A DNA stretch of 64,000 nucleotides from Cristatella mucedo (taxonomy: Eukaryota > Bryozoa > Phylactolaemata > Cristatellidae): the NCBI GenBank assembly GCA_009760855.2, contig WPIO01000003.1, positions 4,562,001-4,626,000 on the forward strand, read 5' to 3'. The position numbers and the translations under genes are program-made. The first letter of the stretch is position 1. The number at the start of each line of letters is the position of its first letter. Below are positions 36,063-47,571 of the stretch, piece by piece. The notes under the pieces were generated by a model. The model saw nothing but the letters and a program-made list of their open reading frames with translations, made no database searches and was not told where the DNA came from.

Positions 36063-37353
36063 CTCGCTTGTTTTTAATAGCAGGACTTTGGTTCATATGT
36101 GCCGAAAGTGGAAGTTTTGTGTTGGCTACAATCAGTACCTACAGTGATGTTCAAGTCTCAAGCAATGACTCATTTGTTCGGTTTCGCATTTCCTCGTACT
36201 CTTTAAACATGCCTTTTTGTCCTAGCTTGTCTATTCTGCTAGTGTGGCGATCAGTGCATTATAATTACTATGAGTTCTACCTAAAGATTACTTAAAAGTA
36301 TTTTAATGAGATTTTTTAGTATAAGTAAAATGGTTTGCAGTTTTGCAATTTCTCTTGCTTGTCTGAGAATAATTCCAAAATTTCACGAACATTGCTCATT
36401 CCAACTCTAGTGAAGAATTGCACACAGACTAGATGCAGAGTTAGTAGGCATAGGAATACAAATAGACCGCTAAATCCATTCGAACAAAATTGAATGCTAC
36501 CTTTTCAAAATGAAGTAGAAGTGCCAGTGTTGCTTGACGTTAAAATTAAGTCTACTTTCGGCCATCATATTAGGCCAGCAAAAATTACTAAAAATTCCCC
36601 GAGTAGTACAAATAGTTGGAGTATTAAATATGAGTGTTTTGATCAACGTTAAATAATAATTTTATTAATAGCTTGCCTAAAATGCCTTTTCGGAAGGTTA
36701 ATTGGCAAGGTGTGAAGCTAAGGAGATATTTATTATGTTGTTTATACATGGCAGCAGCTAATCGAGGCATCATAGGTGTAGTGTAGTGGAAGTTGGAACT
36801 AAAGGGCTAATAGGTTTTTTATGATGGAGATGAATTTAAGGCTGTGGTCACATTTTGCCGCCTGGAATGCAGGCATCGAGGTGCTTCACCGAATTGAGGA
36901 AGACGTATTCTGTGCAATTGTCTCTGAGTAACGGGAGTCCATTATAAATGTAGCTTAGTTGTGGACCCTCTAATCGTATCTATCTTGCTGAAAAATGCCA
37001 TAGAAGCCAATTCATCTAGTTCGCTTCAGTAATGATTAGGTAAGGAGCTAACCTGGAAGTGATTTTGAGATTGTTAATAGTAGACATTACTTTTTGTATT
37101 GCTCATCCGAGGTAAAATATTATTTGTATTTAATAGACTTGACAATGCTAAGATATGTTGGGATCGTATTCAAAGAAAACTGAAACACGGGCGTTGTAAT
37201 GAAAATAGCAAATTAATATAGAAGAGAGATTCTAGCAAATAAATCGTACCTTTAGGTCTGAGCTGCTCTGAAAGTCTCTAAAGTACGAAATTTCATAGCT
37301 CATTACGATGGTAAGCCCAACGTGAGGAGACCCTGCTTAGCAACGCGACTAAC
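36063..37353. other. Intron sequence without a recognised feature
   Basis: AT-rich gene 1 intron. No exon or transposon recognised. Confidence 0.4.
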
Positions 37354-37404
37354 CTCTGGAAGTTGGCGGAATGGTCGTTGGTTCCACATACTCATCTTCT
37401 TCAT
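37354..37404 (-). CDS. Gene 1 stalk exon, distal (51 nt)
   Basis: A T-rich acceptor (TTTAATTTAAG) and a GTTAGT donor flank 51 nt on the minus strand, phase 1-1. It reads EEDEYVEPTTIPPTSR after the split codon. It shares the EPTT core, exact phase and lack of cysteine with the two 60-nt stalk exons, and is again acidic and proline/threonine rich. A glycosylatable extracellular stalk is inferred. Exons this short are hard to prove without transcript data. Confidence 0.65.
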
Positions 37405-38732
37405 CTTAAATTAAAATAACAGTTATAATTGATTTTAGCAAGTTGAGCTGGATTACTGTGGTTTGGAGCACACAATTCCAATAAAAAGGAGCTTTTTATG
37501 CAGCACTACTGTGAGAAGATTCAAACCGTCAGGATTAATTATCAAATCACTTAAATGTGTATATGTAAATGCTGTAAATTGCTATTAAAGAATAACTCAT
37601 GATACATTATTCCTACGAAAGAATCTTAGAAGCATAAAAAGCCGACTAGATAGGAGAGAGCCTGGTGGGATCTCTCCTATCTATATAGTACTAATCACAG
37701 TGAACTTTCAAAAATTAAACAGCTATCTTTGGAAAAATCACCTAACCATACCAAGGTACATATTCGGCATTTACATTTTATACTCGACTAATATATTCTT
37801 ATTAAGCAGATACTGTTTCTAGATCCTCAAGAACAAGTGCAGATGTCGTTAATGTAGTTAAATATGTTTTATTTGGTGTGTATGGCCTAATTTTTAAGAA
37901 TGTCTATAAATCGAGGTGCAAGTAATTACTGATGAGACATTGCTAGAGCAAATCCAATGTTGGTTAAGCTTGCAAAAAATACTTTTGAGGCATTAGTTCT
38001 AGAATTTTATTTAATTTCGAGATTTCTTGGACGCATTCTTACAGAACCTAAGGGGCTACATAACTTGCACGCAGGCTAATGGTTTTGTTATTTGAAGTGG
38101 TTAACTTATGCGGAAAATCTCTATATGATGTAGAATTCTCTCTTCTGCAAATAATACACTGTTACGGACGTGTTAAATTATATTAGATATCACAATGCCT
38201 AATTTTTAACAATATGGGGTTTATAAGGAGCTGATAGTGATTTCAGGGTTAGAAAGCTCTGTTTTATGGAACCATAAAGTGCTTTAATTACAATAAAGAC
38301 GATTTAAATGTGCCACCAGTATTGAGCTTGATAACCTTGTTATTATTAGTGAATGTAGAAAAATACCTCCAATATATGTCCAATAATAGGATTATAATTG
38401 CATGAAATGCATTTCAAAACTAACCACATTACAATGTGATAATTAACTTTGTTGATTGATATATATATAGAAAAGCAAATAATTTTATATGACCAGAATA
38501 GAAACCGGAAGCCACGATTAAGACATCGAAATATCACCATCAAATGTATAAATAATTGAATGACTCATTACTAGTAACCTAACTGATTAGACAATGTAAT
38601 TTTGGAAAACATGTCAATAGATCGTCCAGGTACATGATTGAGTATTTTTTACGGCTTTCTTAAAGAGTACCTTTGTGATCGTAACTTTGAAAACTCCTAT
38701 AGAAACTTAATAATTATAATGAAAATATATGC
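37405..38732. other. Intron sequence without a recognised feature
   Basis: AT-rich gene 1 intron, no supported feature. A short direct duplication around AGGAGAGA...TCTCTCCTATCTA at about 37.65-37.69 kb forms a small inverted repeat. Confidence 0.4.
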
Positions 38733-39088
38733 GATAAAGCACCGGCAGATAACTTAAGCCCTTCTAGGGCGCTTAAAAATTTCTGCAAAAATGGCAAATG
38801 TAATGTTTAGCAATAGCATGCTCAATAAACAACATGAATGACAAGTTTAGGGGCGACTTGCATAATGTCAGCATGCAAGTATGGTTAGTGGCAGCATGCA
38901 CCGTGTCAGCATGCCTAAGCACACACAGGACAAATCGCACGGACAAACACAATGCCATGACAAATCGACCCGTTATTAGTTTCTTTTTTACTGTGGTCAA
39001 GTTTAGAGAAGTCATGTAGTTAGTTGATATTGAGCTCCAGCTTTGGGGGCATGCGAATGAAAGGTTTTGTTTCCAAATGATTAGAGCT
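38733..39088 (-). mobile_element. LINE-A 3' fragment
   Basis: Minus-strand LINE-A 3' UTR with the GATAAAGCACC tail on the left and the GCATGCGAA block on the right. Its 5' end abuts the 5' end of a plus-strand LINE-B. Confidence 0.8.
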
Positions 39089-40608
39089 TTGTTGTTGCTA
39101 AGCAGCAGGTTGAATATATTGAAAAGAATGAAATGTCAGATAGATTTCAATCAGGGTTTAAGAGGCAGAGCTCCACTGAAACTGCTCTCCTCCGTGTAAA
39201 CAATGACATTCTACTTGGCAATGACGACAGGAATGTCACTGCTCTAGCTCTGCTAGATCTGTCTGCTGCCTTAGACACCATTGATCAAGATACTCTGCTT
39301 GAACGATTGAGAACAACAATCGGTCTGGCGGACGAAGCACTGGCTTGGTTTAAATCGTACTTGTCCAATCGTGTTCAATCCGTGTCGTGTGGGGGTCCGG
39401 TCTCACACACGAGAAAGGTCACCTGTGGAGTCCCTCAAGTGTCTGTACTCGGTCCCTTACTGTTCTCCATTTACCCTCAACCTGTGGGAAAAGTGATCAA
39501 GGCCTATGGAATAGGATATCACATTTATGCTGACAATACTCAGTTGTATTTGCCATGCAAGCCGTCGGAATATGCTGCAGCAACTGAAACACTGAATGCT
39601 TGCCTTGTCAAAATTTGATCCTGAATGTCGGAAAACTTCCTGAAATTAAATGATGATAAAACCAAACTACTGCTCATAGGACACCTTAAGTATGTGGCTG
39701 GATTATAAGACTTTGCTCTTCTAATAGTTGATGATGTTGTTGGACCATCACCAAGTGCTTGAAATATAGGTGTCGTTTTTGACCACTGCCTCAATTTTAA
39801 AAGCTTCATTCAAAAGACAGCCCCTGCAGCTAGAAATCACTTTTAACCCTTATCAAAGATTAGGAGCTGTCTTCCACAGTGGCTTGCAAAATATTCAACT
39901 AGCTCCATATTTCTGTCTCGGCTTGGTTATTACAATTCTCTTTGAGCAAGGCTACCAAAGAAAGCAAATAGGCCACGGCAGCCGACTATGTGTGCGGTTG
40001 CAAGGCTAGTTTTCAAGACCCAGAGGTTTCAGCACGTGTCTCCTTTGCTAAAAGAGCTAGGATGGATTCCGATTGATCAACTGATACAGAGCAAATTTCA
40101 GACGCTGATCCGCAAGGCCCGTCATGGATTGGTTCCTTCGTGCCTAGCTGACTTGCTGCACCAGTTTCAGCCTCTTCGCGCCCTCGGGTTCTGTATGGAC
40201 AATAGATTAGCTGTTCCATTCCTCCGCTTAAAGACCGTTGTTGACAAGAAGCTTAAGCTTTGCAGGTCCTAGACTGTGGAGAATGCTTTCACAATTTTGA
40301 GGCAACAACTAATCTCCTGCTGCCGACTATGGCTCATCGTTTGCAGCGGTCGTGAGCTACATCTCTCATGCTACTCACTACCTCAACTTCTCTCCTGACT
40401 CTGCTATGCTTCCCATTTTCTCTTGGCTTCGTGAGACGAAGGCGGTTGGCTCCCGAATGCGTACAGAAAGCCGCTTAGGCTGTGAGTGTGCTATACAAAA
40501 CTCTCCTGCGTAACACCCACACGGTCTTAATGACTTTGTTGAGTTACAGTCGGAGATACATTATATTATTACATTATTACATTACATTACGAAGTATAGG
40601 TATGCAAT
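39089..40608 (+). mobile_element. LINE-B, 5'-truncated copy
   Basis: Starts inside the reverse transcriptase (TGCTAAGCAGCAGGTTGAA) and runs to an ATTACATT-type tail. The 161-codon frame at 39133-39618 holds FQSGF, LLDLSAALDTIDQ, GVPQVSVLGPLLFS and YADNTQLY: the second catalytic aspartate of YADD is asparagine, so the copy is inactive. Later frames are broken at 39618-39990. The C-terminal block PLLKELGW is at about 40.04 kb. The site where SINE-B interrupts the 51-kb copy is intact here. Confidence 0.9.
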
Positions 40609-40614
40609 TAGATA

Positions 40615-41590
40615 CCGAGTGGGTTTAAGTGGGTTTAAGATTTGTAGCCTTGCGGGTAATCGATTGAATTTCTAACCTGATTTGTAGCCTTGCGGGTAAT
40701 CGATTGAATTTCTAACCTGAAGCTAAAGAATGCAGGGAGCAGAAAGTGACTGACAAAATCTTGATGTCGATGCGTCGCTTCTTTCATGCATGTCTGCTAG
40801 AATTGGTAAGATGTACGGGTACTGGGACGCTCGTGACAGACAAGCCTAGCTGCAAGGTTTTGAAGCAGCTGTTAAGGCCTGAGCGCACAGACCGGTAGGC
40901 CAGCAAGCAGTGCCATACATAAGTCAAGGCGGGATGTTACAAATGCATTGACCAATTTAGACGTGGTACCCTTTGCTAAATGAGCTCGAATTTGTTCAAA
41001 TGTTGTGCACCTGAAAGTAGGTTAACTTGACCGTTTAGCTGTTGTGGCCGTCTAATAAAGACCACTTTGGAGTACGACACCTAGATCTCGTGCAGATTCA
41101 ACTGGAGATATGCTTGCAGAGCCGACTTTGAGCAATACTATTTCTAATATAAGAGTCACACTTGTTTTGCCTCTAACTGATAAGATCGGTTTATCATAAT
41201 TCCTTTTCAGATCATTTGCTGCAGTCCAACTTTAGATGTCATCAGTAAATGCAGAAGTGAGCTGAGAGAATTCGACGTGCTGGAGTGATGGAAGGGATAA
41301 AAGGAAACTTACAACTGAGTCCCATCTGCAAAGCAGTGAAAGCCTATATTGTGCTTCGCTATCGGATCGGCGTGTAGCATAGTATAATCCGTGGAAGCAA
41401 GTGGACGAAGAAAGGAACCATGCGACTTCAATATTCTAGAAGTTCTCTGGACTGTCCTTACAACTGAGCTCTCTATCAGTTTAAAATGCACACTGAGTTG
41501 ATTATTTAATGAAAACATTAAGTGATGTCTGGCTCTGCCGTCACTTCGCATGTTCAAATTATAGGAACTGCTTCCCAAAATTATCGGCAC
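40615..41590 (-). mobile_element. LINE-A fragment (RT to C-terminal part)
   Basis: Minus-strand match to LINE-A: ARDLGVVLQS-like sequence near 41.07 kb (LINE-A ARNLGVIFHS), the DDIRTWM region near 41.22 kb and the FADGTQL relic of FYADDTQL near 41.32 kb. No intact frame. Confidence 0.75.
40641..40720. repeat. Perfect tandem duplication, period 40
   Basis: The unit beginning TTTGTAGCCTTGCGGGTAAT and ending TCTAACCTGA occupies 40641-40680 and repeats without change at 40681-40720, inside minus-strand LINE-A-like sequence. Confidence 0.95.
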
Positions 41591-42241
41591 CTAGTGGCAC
41601 AATTTTAAAAGAAGATTTTCGTACTAGCTTTGATAGGTATTAGGTATCTAAGATTCCAGTTCTTGCACTCTTTACTTGTTAAGCATGGTAGTTCGTCGAA
41701 CACTATGAGAGGCATACGAGAGACTCGTCAGGGATTCGTATTGCATTAACAATATACTCATGTCTCCGGCAGAATAGCTAAGCAAAGCTGAGTCAGATTA
41801 TTTAAAGCAGCTGATCGAGAATGGTTAAAGGCCAAGAGAGCCCAATTACGTCTGTTCCCATTTCCCTAATCTCTTAGAGCGAGCTATAGTCCTGAAAGCA
41901 ATTAGCCGATGGGAAGTCGCATCAGCCCAACGTTTATCAGAATTCCATGCTTGATCGGCTGACAATAGAATAAGCACACTCGCTTGCCGGCTGCTCATTT
42001 CGAGAGTATCGAGACTCTCTGAACAAATTATTACCTGGAATCCGTAAGAGTAGTCTGAAGACGGTCAATTATTTTGGTATATGCCATGCGAAACCGTTTA
42101 CTAAAATAACGAAATCCTAATTATTAAGTTATACGTGTTCGTTTTTTATTGAGTAGCCTCCCTAGTTGAATACATTTCTTCGTTTGATGTGTGTCACAAT
42201 AAATGAAATTAAAATGAGGAGATAGGAAGTTCGGCACTTAC
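41591..42241. other. Intron sequence without a recognised feature
   Basis: Gene 1 intron directly downstream, in gene sense, of the six-cysteine exon. A possible 20-nt exon with a GTAATA donor near 42.04 kb is too weak to call. Confidence 0.4.
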
Positions 42242-42634
42242 CACATATGAGTGGCGATACTGGGTGGGATACAAGGCTTAGAGTATGCGTTCCATTGTTC
42301 GCCTTGAAGAAGCAATACAAGTATCTTTTCCTCACAACCGCATCTTGCCATCTGACCACAACCTTTACAGTCAGATGTGAGGGACTAGTTTCCTGCGTTA
42401 GAAATACTTGGCAAGACCTCAGCAAGGCATTGTGTTTTTCAGCGAGTTTTGAGGTATCCTGGATACCACATAAGGTAATCCAGCGGTGGAGATCCGGGGC
42501 TGCTTCAGCTGAATCCGACCATAGTAGCTTCAGCTCAATGGGAGCAATGTCTTCGTTATGAATCCATGTAAAAATACACGTAACATGTATCAGTGCTTTT
42601 TGTGATACACACTTAGATATTTCCAGTTCAGCAT
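42242..42634 (-). CDS. Gene 1 six-cysteine extracellular domain exon
   Basis: The acceptor ends ATTGTAG and the donor is a perfect GTAAGT; 393 nt on the minus strand, phase 1-1, open for 131 codons while flanking sequence is closed. It encodes six cysteines at about residues 8, 19, 55, 74, 107 and 130, tryptophans near 23, 38 and 51, the motif RWITLCGIQD and an NGT glycosylation site near the end. Phase 1-1 single-exon domains are typical of animal extracellular modules, and HVTCIFTW... LYCFF is faintly Ig-like, but cysteine number and spacing do not match a domain I know. The gene 2 paralogue at 1306-1701 keeps all six positions apart from one stop. It is the best candidate for the ligand-binding part. 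Confidence 0.8.
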
Positions 42635-42824
42635 CTACAATTACAATATTTATTAGTTTTAAATCGTTTTCAGAATTCTTTTAACAGTCAAAGTCCACAT
42701 AAAATATAAATTATTATCGAATTTTAATTTTCATCGTAAAATATTCAGATGTGTCAATAAGAGCTTGCTTCAAAATGAAGCGGGCAGTAATGCCCAATTA
42801 AACTGGAAGTGGTTAGGAACATGT

Positions 42825-43330
42825 TAGATAGGCATCACACCAATTATCGCCGACATGCATTGGCTTCCAATCAGCAACGAATCAGTTTCAAGATTCTGTC
42901 AATTACTTTTAGGTTCCTTAATCTCTGGTTCCAGCCTAACTACCTGAAAGACTCCCCATTACAGGGAAGAATCATAAAACGGGCTGTTCTGAATCAAGTC
43001 GTTTAGCCATATCTCGTAGGAACCCGAAAACCGTTGGAGGTTATGCTTGTGATTATTATGCTCCAAAAGCCTGGAACTTACTACTGAAGTGCTTCATAAT
43101 GTCCCCTGATATGATGACATTTTAATGGAAGATTAAAGTGCACTCGCTAATAACAGAATTTGGTGGGGTATTAAGGTTCCTTCTTCGTCTGTATATACCT
43201 GCTCAGGCTATGCCTGGTGTTAAAGATGGTACTGACAATTATTTGGTAAAACTTTGTATGCAGCATCTGCAAAGTTCCCAAAAAGAGATTCGGCTATCTG
43301 AGGACCATGTCAAACTTATTATCATTATTT
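42825..43330 (+). mobile_element. LINE-A 3' fragment
   Basis: Plus-strand match to LINE-A from PLVADLHWLSVKQRI (here PIIADMHWLPISNE-like) through SFGD-AFSSHAP and AWN to the TCTGAGGA tail near 43.30 kb. Frames are broken. Confidence 0.75.
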
Positions 43331-43900
43331 GAGAGCACATCAGTAGTCGGGTAAGTCAGCTTGCACTAGCAGATCATGTGACCTATCAGAAAAACTTTCA
43401 ATAGTTTACATTGATTCAATGGCTGACTTGGGCAAGACAGCACATATTTTGAGACATGGTCGGTACGCCGTAGACGAGAGACATGTCAAACCTGTGATTC
43501 TTGCGAACCTGTTAAGATGACTAAGGACACAGGCACTGAGTACTGAATAAAGGAAATTGTGATAATCTTGACTCAACGTCATAAATCGTGATCTACTTTG
43601 AATGCCTAATTCTGATCTAAGCCAGACCTGATTTCGGCCATGTTCCTTAGGTACATGTCAGATGACACAAAAGTGGAGGAAGTACACTCATCTAACAACT
43701 ACTCGCCTTGCACATTACACAGAATGTCTTTTATTTTGAGTCTGCAAATCTTGCTGAATGGGCAATAAATCCCCAATATTACTCAGCAATGATTTTCGAC
43801 AATGCCATTGACCAGCTTGTTCTATTGAGTACTGGCTGAAATGGGCTATTCGGCTGATCATATCTTAACACACCCGAAGTCTTCAAATAATTTCATAAGA
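43331..43900. other. Intron sequence without a recognised feature
   Basis: Gene 1 intron between LINE-A fragments; nothing supported. Confidence 0.35.
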
Positions 43901-44960
43901 GTTACACAACCTTCCAAATACGATGTTACAAGTGTCTTTATCAATAACTTTCTAAAAGTTTCAATAATTTATCTTCTTAAAGTTCTCATGTTAAAATATA
44001 TATCTAACCTTTATTTGTACATATGTACACCAATCTCCTCATTCCTCATTAAGGTTGGTCCTAACGTTACTCTGACCACTCAACAACCATCTTCAGCTGC
44101 TCGAACCGATTTCTCTGTAGGCTAATGCACACGATCACACTTGCTACACTGGTCATTAACTCAATCTTATATTATCGAACAATTGAAAGCTGAGGTCCCC
44201 CTGTCGTCGAATAATGCAGGCCTCACCAAATGTGGATCTAATAAAGTCTGCAGTTTTTACCGTCCGTCAGGTCTTTCATCTTAAGAGAATCACGAAAACT
44301 CCATAGAGTCGAGAGTGATGTTTTGCTCTCGAAAATATCCTCTTTGGCCAATATTGAATCCTTCTTATGATCTGTCGTTGCCTGTAGAATCTTTGAAGAT
44401 GACGGGAGCCGAGATTTTCTACATCATTGAAGAGAAAGCACATAGACACGTGCTACTCAGACCAGCCAATAGTGGTGCAGCCACCTGCAGTTTCACGTTA
44501 GTACGAGGTCGGGCACCTCAAAGCTAGCGACTCGAAACTCAGCGTTTTTGTCATGGATACTAGCTGATTAGGTCCAAATCCAGACGGAAACATACTAGCA
44601 AGGTTCGAAGTTTCAATATGTGAGTTCATGTCGGTATGCCATGACTAATTGCAGTGTCTTCAATTGAAACTGTAGATAGGAGACTGGGCATAAGTTGCCC
44701 AGATGGTCTTGGTAGAGGTTTCTTGAGTAGTGGCCTGGCTACAACCTTTCTCAATAGTGCTGCGATATTAATTGTAGGTAATGATATATTTGCCGTGCTT
44801 GTTATACATAGCAGAACTTAATGCATGCCCAGAAAAAGCAAGGCAGCTGGAATGCGTTTAAGAATAGTTGTCCGCTTTGATTGAGATATAAATGTCAGAA
44901 TGAGGTCATCTGTGACCTCCTTTAATACAAATATTAAGTTTCTGCTTGCAATTGAACGTT
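43900..44960 (-). mobile_element. LINE-A reverse transcriptase fragment
   Basis: Minus-strand translation gives LRKVVARPLLKKP near 44.74 kb (LINE-A FKKAVARPLLKK) and LNSHIETSNLASMFPSGF near 44.60 kb (LINE-A LNSYIETSHLASKFQSGF). The remainder is too decayed to delimit. Confidence 0.65.
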
Positions 44961-47571
44961 TCTATCTAGATCACAAGCAGATGTACATGATTTTTATTCC
45001 TAATTTTGCCTATCATCTCTAAAAAATATTAACTCCTTTCAGGCTCATGTCGTCTTAATCATTTTTAGAATTTCAGAAAGTAATTTCGAATCGATAAAAA
45101 ATACTGTATTAATTGCCTTATGAAAAGCTTTACTTTGAAGCCAGCAAGCCTATATATAAAAGACCAGCTTAGAAAGGGCTTTCATTAGGTAATCACTGCT
45201 CTGTGTTCCTAAACTGCTTTTCTTTGAACCATCATATGATGTCTCAGCAGACGAGCCTACTAAAGGCTAGCTGAATTTTGCATTACAATTCTGGAGATTT
45301 CTTTAATTAAAAAAATCAATAGTGGAATTCATAATAATGTTGAATAAACCTAAATAACTAATACATTCAAATACAATTCGGAATTATATAATTTATTTGG
45401 TTTGTGCTTAGGCGATCTCCTCTTTTTAAAGGCGACCTTTTAAGATTTTCTGTTGATAACTTCATATTTGAAAACTAATCTTATTGTAACCGACCAAGTT
45501 TGCCTGTAATGGAAATGGGTAATCTATTCAAGGTCTCATCAATATCGCTTAAGTATATATTTTTAATATTCAGTTGGTAGTTTTGAAAGTTTGCATCTGC
45601 ATATTGAGTTTGATATTTTATCTGCTATGTAAAACAGCCTCAAAGCTTTTACATACTGTGCCTTTAGCTTCTATTCACAGAATGTCCATTGTGCACCAGC
45701 TACTGAATAAACTACATTCTCATTTATCACAGTATTTGCTCCAATTTTCAGTGAATAGTCATCTATGAGGTTAAGCTTGCTGGAACCGTGCCAACTATCT
45801 TCACTATACAGTTGCAGTATACAATATTTAGTGTGAGTGACATTATAGAAGGAGAAACTCGTCTATTTTTCCTTATAAGAATATTTTGGTTGAATTTTTA
45901 TTACTAAATTAGGAACACGATTTTTTTTGAGCTGCGAAACCATATGATAGTCGTGAAAGACTACTGCGAGCACTGAACTACTTGCAGTTCTGACATACTT
46001 ACCGTTTAATAAGCTTTTTGTTTTATCCTGCAAGGGCTAGATGACTTGATTCTTGGAAATTAATCACTCTCTATCTAAAGGTCCTGGCTATAGAACTTTT
46101 CTATAGAATTCTGGTACAACTTAATAAATAGTCCATTGGAAATAATGCATACAATTTCTTATCCGACTCAATATTATATCATGCATAAGTTGTTAAGTTA
46201 TCTTAGCAAAACTAGAGACGTCCTAATGGAAGTCATTTATGATTCTATGGCAGGTACTGACCTGTGGCTAGACAGCCCCAGTTAAGTCAATAAGATGAGT
46301 GTCCAAATATCTGTGACTAGTGTAGGGGCATTTTGTTTTCTACCGTTTTCTCTCCGAGTGCGTGATTCATGGATAATATATTTTTTTGGAAAACGATTTC
46401 TCTCACAATACTAGATGATGATCAAAACGAGCGAAACTCACTAAATAGGAGCTCAAAATCACTGACAAATTACAATGCAAGAAAGTTAAGAAGAAAGCCG
46501 GTGAGCTTTGAATTTTAGAAAGCTATGCAACTTTTGTCCAACTTAACGAAGCAAAGTGACAGAAGAAATTTAAATTTGCGATCGTTTCTGCAAAATGTAG
46601 GATTTTCATTCACCCCTTTATTCTGCCTAATATCGTAAATTAGGAAATGCTGCAACATGACAACAAACTGGAGCATCTTTACCTCAATTAGTCAAAAAAT
46701 TCACAAATATTATTTAGTCAAGCAGCGAAAATAAACCTAATGCGTCCATATTGACACCGAATCAAATGAGATTTAGCAATCACTTTACAGTATGAGATAC
46801 AAATTAGGACATTACAAATAAGTTTTTCTGAGGCGCGCTCTGGTATAAAACATTAAGACATTCAAATACGGTCGGGTAAAGATCCTGAAAACTCAAATAA
46901 ATATGGTACAGTATTACTAAACCTTAAGAATGGACCCATTTCACTTTTTTTTCGTAAAGTACAGGACCAAAACAGTATACAATTTCAAGTGACGCCATGG
47001 AACATGTCTTTGCTAATTAGGTAAATAATTTATGTCTGAGATAACTGTATATATAGCTCAGAAAAGTTTGAGCATGAACACAGCCTAGGAGGCAATTATA
47101 AATTTGAAACCTCATCTCCATGCATGCACAAGTATTATATAACCATTCAAGTCAGCGAAGATAAAATAACTCATTGCAAATACAAAGGCACCGGAGCTAC
47201 GAATTCAGTTCGTATCATCATTAGAAGTAGACGATGAGCGAAAAACCGATACAAAAGGCTATCAACCAACAGATTTAACGATCGCCTAATCGTGAAATTT
47301 TATGAGCCTAATCCAACACCTTGCATAACCTGAATACATACCTTTTTTGTACTGAGAGTAGAAGACATTTATTTCTCTCAAAAGTTGCTAGCACGTGGCT
47401 TCAAATAAGAGTTTGAAATTAAGTGGTTAGGTAACTTTAGCCCAGCGCGGATGATATAATTTTCATAACTAAAGTAGACTGGCGATAGTTCAGAAAAATG
47501 ATAATTTGTTCGGTGAGGATATTTTCAACGAAAAATAAAAGTGCTGTCTAGGAGAAATCGCCGACACATAC
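44961..47571. other. Gene 1 intron, partly duplicated in gene 2
   Basis: Intron between the proline-rich and six-cysteine exons. Blocks at about 46.0 and 46.42-46.51 kb align with 4.62-4.70 and 5.03-5.12 kb of the gene 2 intron. No further exon could be supported. Confidence 0.5.

Noticed and set aside
35914-36147. 77-codon Ser/Leu-rich open frame
   Set aside because: It is a product of the (CT)n tract.
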